A stretch of DNA of 41,272 nt from Bacillota bacterium. Its GTDB lineage: Bacteria > Bacillota > Clostridia > Peptostreptococcales > Anaerovoracaceae. The position numbers were made by a program, and so were the translations under genes. The notes under the pieces are model-generated. The model made no database searches and had not been told where the DNA came from. It saw only the letters and a program-made list of their open reading frames with translations. The DNA lies in contig JAAVYD010000020.1 in the NCBI GenBank assembly GCA_022790955.1, forward strand, positions 1 to 41,272, given 5' to 3'. The first letter of the stretch is position 1; every line of letters starts with the position of its first letter. Positions 11,032 to 17,827 of the stretch are shown here, piece by piece.

Positions 11032-11131
11032 ATTTAATATTGTTTTCGTGACGGCAATTTAATTAAAATTTAATTAATCAAAGATTACTAAAAACTAAAT
11101 CTGTTTTGTATATGGTTAGGGGGTAATACCA

Positions 11132-11362
11132 ATGAAAATTGCGTTAATGATATTAATTGTTATTTCATCGATAGTGCTTATCGTCAGTATTTTGTTTCAG
11201 TCGAGCAACAGCGCGGGTCTTTCCGGTTCAATCGGAGGAGGTGCGGAGCAGCTTTTCGGGAAAAAGAAAAGTAAAGGCTACGAAACAATCCTGAGCAGAA
11301 TAACGACTGTCGGCGCGGTTGTGTTCTTTATTTGTGCAGTAGCTCTTACAGCATTGGAATAA
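11132..11362 (+). CDS. secG: Preprotein translocase subunit SecG
   Basis: The 76-residue protein has the SecG layout: an N-terminal membrane helix (MILIVISSIVLIVSILFQ), the polar loop SSNSAGLSGSIGGGAEQLFG with the family's Gly-rich region, and a second membrane helix (TTVGAVVFFICAVALTAL). SecG assists SecYE during protein export across the cytoplasmic membrane. AGGGGG precedes the ATG. In many Firmicutes secG lies just upstream of rnr, as it does here with one small lipoprotein gene between. A strong terminator follows directly. Confidence 0.93.
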   Translation: MKIALMILIVISSIVLIVSILFQSSNSAGLSGSIGGGAEQLFGKKKSKGYETILSRITTVGAVVFFICAVALTALE

Positions 11363-11370
11363 TATGATCA

Positions 11371-11406
11371 AAAAGAACAGATTTCCGCGGAATCTGTTCT
11401 TTTTTC
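11371..11406 (+). terminator. Strong rho-independent terminator after secG
   Basis: A 13-base perfect stem (11371-11383 with 11391-11403), seven-base loop TCCGCGG, followed by more T residues. It starts only nine bases after the secG stop. Confidence 0.88.
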
Positions 11407-11486
11407 GTTTAGACGGAATAAAATATGCGTTAATGCTTCATAATATAAATTGCATAGAAAAAATACTATGCGAAAGGAGTTATATA

Positions 11487-11870
11487 ATGAAAAAGACGCG
11501 TATATTAATTTCTGCATTGTTGGTAGTTATGATGCTTTTTTTACTGCCGGCGTGCGGAAACACGAAAGACGACAGTGATTCGCCAAGCAGCGTAAACAAT
11601 GAATCTCAGGTGGGAAGCGGTACAGGCGCTAATGATGGAAATGGCGGAGCTGCGGGAACCGGAACTAACGATAATTCCGAAGGAAATAACGGCGGAGATG
11701 CCGGAACAAACAATAACGACAATACCGGAAACGGAGAGTCGGGCATAGTCGACGATATGGCGGACGGCGCGAACGATATCGTTGATGATACTGCAGATGG
11801 CGTTAAGGATGTGGCAGACGGTATCGAAGATGCGGTAACGCCGGATGATAAGAAAACAAATAAAAATTAA
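11487..11870 (+). CDS. Small low-complexity lipoprotein of unknown function
   Basis: The 127-residue product begins MKKTRILISALLVVMMLFLL and then PAC, a signal peptide with a type II (lipobox) cleavage site at the cysteine, so it should be anchored on the outer face of the membrane. After it come about 65 residues rich in Gly, Asn, Asp and Ser without predicted fold, then a more regular acidic part with a repeated D-D-x-A-D-G pattern (DDMADGANDIVDDTADGVKD) that could form a helix. AAGGAG precedes the ATG at 11487; the frame opens further upstream but lacks a start signal there. I do not recognise a family. It lies between secG and rnr. Confidence 0.75.
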   Translation: MKKTRILISALLVVMMLFLLPACGNTKDDSDSPSSVNNESQVGSGTGANDGNGGAAGTGTNDNSEGNNGGDAGTNNNDNTGNGESGIVDDMADGANDIVDDTADGVKDVADGIEDAVTPDDKKTNKN

Positions 11871-11903
11871 TCGCGTAAACGCGGAAATTAATTTAAAACT
11901 GCA

Positions 11904-11936
11904 AAAAGATCTGACGAGTTCGCTCCGAGGATCTTT
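11904..11936 (+). promoter_or_regulatory. Hairpin in the leader of rnr
   Basis: AAAGATC (11905-11911) pairs with GATCTTT (11930-11936), with a smaller CGAG-TTCG-CTC stem-loop inside. There is no long T-run after it, so it may be a weak terminator for the lipoprotein gene or a leader structure ahead of RNase R. RNase R expression is known to be stress-regulated in other bacteria; control by this hairpin is only a guess. Confidence 0.4.
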
Positions 11937-11956
11937 ACATATTATGGGGAATGCTT

Positions 11957-14332
11957 ATGGGAAAAATAAACAAATACGCCAATGAATTGGATGAGGAACA
12001 AAAAGAAGATATTAAACAAAGTATAATAGATCTTCTTTCCAATAAAAATAAAAAAATTTATTATGAAGACGAAATGGCAAAGTTGCTGAATCTCAGCGGA
12101 AAAGAGTTGGGCGCATTGGATTCTCAGCTTTATGAATTAGAATGTGCCGGAAAAGTCATAAAAAGCAAAAAGGGCGGGTATTCGCTGACTGAGAGAAACG
12201 GTATGATATCCGGAATTTTGCAGATGTCAAAAAAAGGCTTTGGGTTTCTTGTACCTGACGATGGAAGTGAAGATATATTTATTTCGGCTTTCGATACTGA
12301 GTATGCACTTAATGGGGACAGAGTTCTGGTGAGAATTTCCGAAAAATCCTACGGCGCACGCAGGGAAGGCAGCGTAGAGAGGATACTTGAAAGGGGATTA
12401 AAATATATTACAGGAACTTTTTCTCTGCGTGAAAACAGCGGATACGGTTTTGTTATTGCTGAAGATAAAAGAACGGAAGATATTTATATACATGAAAGCG
12501 ATATGGCGGGCGCTGAGGACGGCGATAAAGTAAGGGTTGTTATAACTAAATATCCGGATAAGGAAACGGGACTTCGGGGCAGGATAGAGGAGATTTATGG
12601 AAAGTCCGGCGAAAGCCAGGCAGAGCTTAAAGCTGTGCTTCATCAATACGATATACCAGAAAATTTTAATGACGACGTGCTGCGCGAAGCGAAAAAAATA
12701 CCTGCGGCGATTTCTAAGGAGGAAACAGCGCGGCGTATCGATCTGCGGGAAAAACTAATTATTACAATAGACGGACCTGACGCTAAAGATTTGGACGACG
12801 CAGTGAGCGTGGAACATACAGCCGACGGGAGCTATGTTTTAGGCGTTCATATTGCAGATGTCAGTCATTACGTGAAAGAAAATACAGCGTTGGATAAAGA
12901 AGCCATGCAGCGCGGATGTAGTTTCTATCTGTTGGATTCAGTTATTCCTATGCTGCCTGAGGAACTTTCAAACGGGATATGCAGTTTAAACGGCGGAGAG
13001 GACAGGCTGGCTTTATCTATAGAAATGAAGATAAACTCTCAGGGAGACGTAGAAAATTACAGGATATTTGAGAGTGTGATCTGTTCGTCAGCGAGGATGG
13101 TTTATGACGATGTGTCCGATATGCTGGAAAAAGAAGATCGGGAGCTTATAGCCAAGTATCCGGAAATTTATAAGATGATTTGCGATATGAACGATCTTGC
13201 GGCTATTTTAAGAAGTAAACGCGAACAGGGAGGCAGTCTTGATTTTAATATAGACGAGACTCATATTGAGCTTGATGATGAGGGGGTGCCGGTAGATATC
13301 AGACCTTCGGAGAGAAGGATAGCAAATAAAATAATTGAGGAATTTATGCTGGCGGCAAATAAGACTGTTGCAGAACATCATTTTTGGCTTGATGCGCCGT
13401 TTTTATATCGCGTTCATGAGAAGCCGGAAGCAGAAAAGATGGAGATGTTTAAAATTTTTGCAGGAAGTCTGGGCTATTCGCTTAAAGGTTCCTGTGATAA
13501 TATTCATCCTAAGGCGCTTCAGGATATTTTATATGAAGCTGAAGGCAGCGAAGAAGAAGGGATTATCAGCAGTGTTATGCTGCGTTCTATGAAAAAGGCT
13601 GATTATGAAATAGCGTGCAATGGGCATTTTGGACTGAGTTTTACTTACTATTGTCATTTTACTTCGCCGATAAGGAGATATCCAGATCTGTTTATACACA
13701 GAGTAATAAAGGAAATTATTAATGTAGGGCTTTCGGATAAAAGATCAGCGGAGCTTTCTGTGGTTGCCGACAAGGCTGCGGAACTTTCGTCTAATCAGGA
13801 AAGAAAATCTATTCAGGCGGAGCGGACAATAGAAAAGAAGAAAAAAGTAAGGTATATGAGCGAACGTATCGGGCTGGAGTGCAATGGGATAATTAGCGGA
13901 GTAGTGAATTCCGGATTTTTTGTCGAACTGCCGAATACGGTCGAGGGTTTTGTGTCTGCGGAATCTCTTCTTGATGATTATTATCGTTTGGACGCTGGAA
14001 ATTACAGGTTGGTAGGAGAGAACAGCGGCAGAGTGTATCGTTTAGGAAATCCTGTGAAGATAACGGTAGATAAAGTGCATTTCGGTACGGATGAGATAGA
14101 TTTTCGTATAGCTGATTCCGTTGGTAAGAGAAGGACAAAACATTCAGCTGTTAACAGCGATAAGAAAAATACCGGAAACAGAGAATTTGCCGAAAAAAAC
14201 GGTAAAGGAAAAGAGTATAAGCATAAAAAGAAAAAATATGCTTCCAGCAGAACCGAGGAAAGCTCATCTGAGGGGAAAAAGGGATATAAAGGCAAAAGGA
14301 GATCAACAACAAGACGCAGAAAACGCAGGTGA
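11957..14332 (+). CDS. rnr: Ribonuclease R
   Basis: RNase R is a processive 3'-5' exoribonuclease that degrades structured RNA and takes part in rRNA and trans-translation quality control. I start at the ATG at 11957 because GGGGA lies six bases before it; an ATG at 11951 is too close. The 791-residue product has an N-terminal winged-helix domain (to about 75), two cold-shock domains (GFGFLVPDDG, GYGFVIAED), the RNB catalytic domain with DGPDAKDLDDAVSV (metal-binding aspartates), GVHIADVSHYV and FTSPIRRYPDLFIHR, an S1 domain (GIISGVVNSGFFVEL), and a Lys/Arg-rich tail typical of RNase R. The next gene starts four bases after the stop. Confidence 0.96.
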   Translation: MGKINKYANELDEEQKEDIKQSIIDLLSNKNKKIYYEDEMAKLLNLSGKELGALDSQLYELECAGKVIKSKKGGYSLTERNGMISGILQMSKKGFGFLVPDDGSEDIFISAFDTEYALNGDRVLVRISEKSYGARREGSVERILERGLKYITGTFSLRENSGYGFVIAEDKRTEDIYIHESDMAGAEDGDKVRVVITKYPDKETGLRGRIEEIYGKSGESQAELKAVLHQYDIPENFNDDVLREAKKIPAAISKEETARRIDLREKLIITIDGPDAKDLDDAVSVEHTADGSYVLGVHIADVSHYVKENTALDKEAMQRGCSFYLLDSVIPMLPEELSNGICSLNGGEDRLALSIEMKINSQGDVENYRIFESVICSSARMVYDDVSDMLEKEDRELIAKYPEIYKMICDMNDLAAILRSKREQGGSLDFNIDETHIELDDEGVPVDIRPSERRIANKIIEEFMLAANKTVAEHHFWLDAPFLYRVHEKPEAEKMEMFKIFAGSLGYSLKGSCDNIHPKALQDILYEAEGSEEEGIISSVMLRSMKKADYEIACNGHFGLSFTYYCHFTSPIRRYPDLFIHRVIKEIINVGLSDKRSAELSVVADKAAELSSNQERKSIQAERTIEKKKKVRYMSERIGLECNGIISGVVNSGFFVELPNTVEGFVSAESLLDDYYRLDAGNYRLVGENSGRVYRLGNPVKITVDKVHFGTDEIDFRIADSVGKRRTKHSAVNSDKKNTGNREFAEKNGKGKEYKHKKKKYASSRTEESSSEGKKGYKGKRRSTTRRRKRR

Positions 14333-14336
14333 TATT

Positions 14337-15512
14337 ATGGGCAATAAGGATTTATGGGATCGGTTAAATTCAAATTCCGCAAAGACCGAGAGCGTAATAC
14401 TCGGAATGAATCAGGCTAACAGAACTATTACAGGGGATGAAGCTGATATTTTTGCGGTTCGCGGGGATGACGCGATAGATTATATGATACGAGCAGCATT
14501 TCAGACCATAGATTTGGGACTTGTTAAAATAGATGAAATACAAAAATTTAAAAATTATCCTTTTAGTGCGGATGTTCCGGAGGAGATCGCGGATCTTGAA
14601 GCGGATATTTTGAATAACGGCTTAAAAACTCCGGTGATAATAAGACCTGCAAGAAATTCAGAATTTGAATATGAAATGATAGACGGTCACAGGCGCGCGG
14701 ATATCTTTAAAAAAGCAGGAAAGACTGATATCGAAGCGTATATAATCAACTGTAATGATGATATGGCAGCTTTGATAATGTGCGAAAATAATCTGAGCGC
14801 TCGAAAGGGGCTTTTGACATCGGAGCTTGCCAGAGTTTATGGTATTGAGCTTGAAGCGTTAAAGCGGCTTCAGAGGAAAAATTTAAAGATAGATAAGCCT
14901 GTAAACCTGAAGTTGAGCGAAAATACTACGAGAGCTCTTGTAGCGCAGAGGCATGGTCTTTCCGCCGTAAATCTGAGCCGTATGATAAGAATTACTTTTT
15001 TAAATGAGGAGCTTCGGCAGGCAGTTGATGAAAAACGGGTTGCTTTTAACGTAGGTGTAGCGCTTACGCATCTCAGCGGAGAGGAGCAGCAGATAGTGCG
15101 TAAACTGCTCGATTCCGGCTGCCGCATTTCTCTGGATGATGCGAATCGCCTGAAAAAGCGCGCGAAATCTCAGCTTACTGCAATGAGCGAAGCTGAGATT
15201 AGAGAAATTCTGGATTTCAGAGAGATTCATATAAATGAAGAATCGGGAGAGAAAAAAGCAGAGGGTGAAACGGATTCAGTATGCGGCATTTGCGGGGAAT
15301 CCGAAGCTGCAGAATATACAGGCGATAAAAAAGACAGTAAATCTGTAAAAAACGAAACGGGCGGAAAACCGAGGGATATTTTTATGGAAGTCTGCGGTCT
15401 TGCGTGGGATAGACTGGAAGAAAGCGGAAATATTCCGACAGACGCGCAGCTTGGGGAGGATAAAAGGGAAAAAATAGCGCGGAAGATAGCGGAGATGTTC
15501 GTCAGTTTGTAG
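14337..15512 (+). CDS. ParB/Spo0J-like nuclease-fold DNA-binding protein without a ParA partner
   Basis: The start is the ATG at 14337, four bases after the rnr stop, although the frame is open upstream; product 391 residues. After a polar N-terminus, residues about 60-175 form a ParB N-terminal domain (GLVKIDEIQKFKNYPFS, LKTPVIIRP, MIDGHRRADIFKKAG; the GHRR block corresponds to the nucleotide-binding GERR motif of ParB, and CENNLSARKGLLTSELA follows). Next is a helix-turn-helix region (ALVAQRHGLSAVNLSRMIR), an acidic linker, and a helical C-terminus ending AEMFVSL. Such proteins are common on plasmids and integrative elements. No ParA or visible parS cluster lies nearby, so its role here is unknown. 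A terminator follows. Confidence 0.75.
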   Translation: MGNKDLWDRLNSNSAKTESVILGMNQANRTITGDEADIFAVRGDDAIDYMIRAAFQTIDLGLVKIDEIQKFKNYPFSADVPEEIADLEADILNNGLKTPVIIRPARNSEFEYEMIDGHRRADIFKKAGKTDIEAYIINCNDDMAALIMCENNLSARKGLLTSELARVYGIELEALKRLQRKNLKIDKPVNLKLSENTTRALVAQRHGLSAVNLSRMIRITFLNEELRQAVDEKRVAFNVGVALTHLSGEEQQIVRKLLDSGCRISLDDANRLKKRAKSQLTAMSEAEIREILDFREIHINEESGEKKAEGETDSVCGICGESEAAEYTGDKKDSKSVKNETGGKPRDIFMEVCGLAWDRLEESGNIPTDAQLGEDKREKIARKIAEMFVSL

Positions 15513-15543
15513 GAATAAATATAAAATATGGTAATATTAAAAG

Positions 15544-15579
15544 CGTATTTTTGCAGGGAATTTTCAAAATACGTTTTTT
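15544..15579 (+). terminator. Rho-independent terminator after the ParB-like gene
   Basis: CGTATTTT (15544-15551) pairs with AAAATACG (15566-15573), followed by TTTTTT. It closes the rnr/ParB-like transcription unit. Confidence 0.75.
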
Positions 15580-15643
15580 AATTGCTATAAAAGAAGCGTG
15601 TGTGTAATAATATAAATCTACGAGTTTATATCTTATGTTTTAA

Positions 15644-15890
15644 AGATTAAATATAAGAGAATTGAAATTTACAAAGCAGAATAAAAATAAGTTAGAAAGT
15701 TATGTAGAAAAGAACAAGGTCTATGAAAAAATACAGGTATTTATGAGAAATTAAAAATAGTATTAAGAACGCTATAAAAAATTCCAGGCAGCTTGAAAAA
15801 TACCATGACGAGCAGGGAAGACCGAACAAACATATTTCCAGAAATCCCAGCTCTGAGATATATAATATATTAGAAAAATTGATAGTTTAG
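15644..15890 (+). pseudogene. Possible remnant of a small gene, two short frames
   Basis: Between the terminator and the convergent hydrolase gene there is no intact gene. One frame (15644-15754) reads ELKFTKQNKNKLESYVEKNK-like charged sequence. A second frame (15747-15890) continues with RQLEKYHDEQGRPNKHISRN and ends LEKLIV. The protein-like composition of both pieces and their overlap suggest one decayed coding sequence, but I do not recognise the family, and chance open frames in AT-rich DNA are a real alternative. Confidence 0.25.
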
Positions 15891-15914
15891 CATTGTATAT
15901 GAATAAGAGTGTTT

Positions 15915-16526
15915 TTATTCATCTTTCGGCATGATTCCATTAACATAATCGTTATATTCTTTATTATGTTCGCGGACGTAAGACATGGAAACGATATCTT
16001 CGTGTCCGGGCCAGATCGTAAAATCGTTGGTGAGGATTTTATCCAGTTTCTGCATTGACGTCATCATGTCTTCTGCGGAGCCGCCTTCAAATATTACATA
16101 TCCTGTATCTGTAGGGAAAATCGTGTCGCCTGTAAAGGCGTTTTTGCTTTCGCGGGCGATAAGGCATATTCCGCCGCGGCTGTGACCCGGCGTATGAACT
16201 GTTTCTATTGTTTCGCTGCCCAGCGTAAATATATGCCCCTCTTTTATTTTTACATCTATGCGTCCCCGGTACATTTTTGCATCGCTTTTATGGATATATA
16301 CGGGCGCGTCTGTGAGATTTTTTAATTCCTCGCAGGCTCCTGTGTGATCTTCGTGAAAATGAGTGAGTATTATGCCTTTGACATTAAATTTGCGGCGAGA
16401 TATTATATCCGCTATTTTTTGCGCTTCATATCCTGGATCTATCACAAAGCAGTCGCTGCTTTCGGAATCAAATATTATATAGCAGTTGTTTTGGAGTTCT
16501 CCGAATATTTTTCTTATAATTTCCAT
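15915..16526 (-). CDS. Glyoxalase II-like metallo-beta-lactamase hydrolase (stand-alone paralogue)
   Basis: The 203-residue protein is a complete small MBL-fold hydrolase of the glyoxalase II/YqgX-like group: HFHEDH (His56, His58, Asp60, His61), HTPGH (His115), FTGDTIFP (Asp134) and WPGH (His175) supply both metal sites. It is cytoplasmic; family members cleave thioesters such as S-lactoyl-thiols or other esters, and the substrate is unknown. It lies 23 bases after the fusion gene at 16550-17764 and is about 60 percent identical by eye to that gene's MBL half, so the two are paralogues from a local duplication. It is the last gene of the rqcH-led minus-strand cluster. Confidence 0.88.
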   Translation of the reverse strand: MEIIRKIFGELQNNCYIIFDSESSDCFVIDPGYEAQKIADIISRRKFNVKGIILTHFHEDHTGACEELKNLTDAPVYIHKSDAKMYRGRIDVKIKEGHIFTLGSETIETVHTPGHSRGGICLIARESKNAFTGDTIFPTDTGYVIFEGGSAEDMMTSMQKLDKILTNDFTIWPGHEDIVSMSYVREHNKEYNDYVNGIMPKDE

Positions 16527-16549
16527 AATCGTAATACCTGTTTCTAATC

Positions 16550-17764
16550 TCAGAATTTTGTATTTTTTTCGGGTTTTTTAGGCGCTGCGTATACCGTTTT
16601 ATTGTGAGTAAATCTTACTGATCCTGGTTTTGCGCTGTGCGGTTTTATTATATATTTTACAGGAACGTAATCTACGGGCACTGGAGTCTGTCTTGATCTT
16701 CTGGCTTTACTGTGAAATGCGGCAAGGCTTGCGGCTTCAGATATTTCTTCTTCTGTGGGTGCAATGCCGTCTGTAAATAAAATCACGTGGGAACCGGGTA
16801 TATCTTTCGTATGAAGCCATATATCCTTTTCCGATGCTGTTTTAAATGTAAGAATATCGTTTTCTTTATTGTTTCTGCCCACAAGTATGCGTCTGCCGCT
16901 GGCAGTCGTATATTCGTAAGGTTTTATATTTATTTTTTTGGATTTTTCTTTAGCCGTCGGTTTGGTAAGAATACCGTTTTCCGTCAGTTCTGTTCCTATA
17001 TCTTCTAAATCTTCAAAGGTTTCAGCATTTCTAATATAAGTAAGCACGGAATCAAGATAGGCTATATCTTCTGCAGGCTGTTGTTTTTTTCTGAAACGGA
17101 GTTCGTTAATAGCGTTTGAAACAAGAGTATAAAGATAAACTGATTTTTGTTTGATTCTGTTAGTTAGAATTTTGCCCTGAAGGTAATTGTTATATTCTTT
17201 ATTATGCTTTCTTACGTATTCCATATTAACGCTTTCTCTGTGTCCGGGCCATATCGTGTAGTCGTCCGGCAGGATTTTATCCAGTTTTCGGATGGTGGCG
17301 CCCATTACCTCGGCGGAACAGCTGTCGAATATTATGAATCCCGTGCTCGTGGGAAATATAGTGTCGCCTGTAAAGACGACTTTGCTTTCCGGCGCTACGA
17401 GGCAGATACCGCCGTCACTGTGTCCCGGAGCGTGCACGGCGTTTATAATCTCGCGTCCCAGATTAAAGATGTGACCGTCATTTATTGTGATATCCGCGTG
17501 TCCGGTATACATAGCTTCGTCGGCTTCGTGAATAAATACAGGCGCGTTTGTAAGGGCGCGCAGTTCGTCGCATGCGTCGCTGTGATCATAGTGAAAATGA
17601 GTGAGTATTATTCCTTTAAGACCGAGTTTTTTTTCTGCGATTATGCCGGCGATTTCCTCGGCTTCGTATCCCGGGTCTATGACATAAGCGTCGCGGCTTT
17701 CAGCATCAAATATAATGTAGCAGTTATTCAGCATTTCTCCGAATACTTTTTTTATAATTTCCAT
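16550..17764 (-). CDS. Chimeric MBL-fold hydrolase fused to a shortened coiled coil and NFACT-R domain
   Basis: I start at the ATG at 17764, with AAGGAT seven bases before it (an in-frame ATG at 17791 lacks this); product 404 residues. Residues 1-199 are a complete glyoxalase II-like MBL with HFHYDH (56-61), HAPGH (His115), GDT (Asp134) and WPGH (His175). Residues 202-404 match the C-terminal part of RqcH encoded just upstream: NRIKQK (RqcH 321-326), a 25-residue bridge, then EDIAYLDSVLTYI onward (RqcH 433-600), including ILVGRNNKENDILTF and WLHTKDIPGSHVILF. The central coiled coil is thus cut from over 100 residues to about 30, and NFACT-N is absent. The frame is continuous and both halves keep their conserved residues. 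It appears to be a fusion born of tandem duplication. Confidence 0.9.
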   Translation of the reverse strand: MEIIKKVFGEMLNNCYIIFDAESRDAYVIDPGYEAEEIAGIIAEKKLGLKGIILTHFHYDHSDACDELRALTNAPVFIHEADEAMYTGHADITINDGHIFNLGREIINAVHAPGHSDGGICLVAPESKVVFTGDTIFPTSTGFIIFDSCSAEVMGATIRKLDKILPDDYTIWPGHRESVNMEYVRKHNKEYNNYLQGKILTNRIKQKSVYLYTLVSNAINELRFRKKQQPAEDIAYLDSVLTYIRNAETFEDLEDIGTELTENGILTKPTAKEKSKKINIKPYEYTTASGRRILVGRNNKENDILTFKTASEKDIWLHTKDIPGSHVILFTDGIAPTEEEISEAASLAAFHSKARRSRQTPVPVDYVPVKYIIKPHSAKPGSVRFTHNKTVYAAPKKPEKNTKF

Positions 17765-17827
17765 GGTTTGATCCTTAGATTTATAATTCATTAAACGAAT
17801 GATTGCATTTAAAACAGATGCGTTATA

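Noticed and set aside
15513..15914. Possible tmRNA (ssrA) after rnr, as in many Firmicutes
   Set aside because: No GGGG-type 5' end, no tRNA-like acceptor end and no CCA in the gap.
16550..17764. The MBL-NFACT-R fusion as a frameshift or misassembly artefact
   Set aside because: The frame is continuous, the two NFACT-R copies differ at many silent sites, and the gene has its own ribosome-binding site. Collapse of identical repeats would not give diverged copies.
17204..17794. A 196-codon plus-strand open frame
   Set aside because: Antisense to the MBL half of the fusion gene; no start signal or family features.
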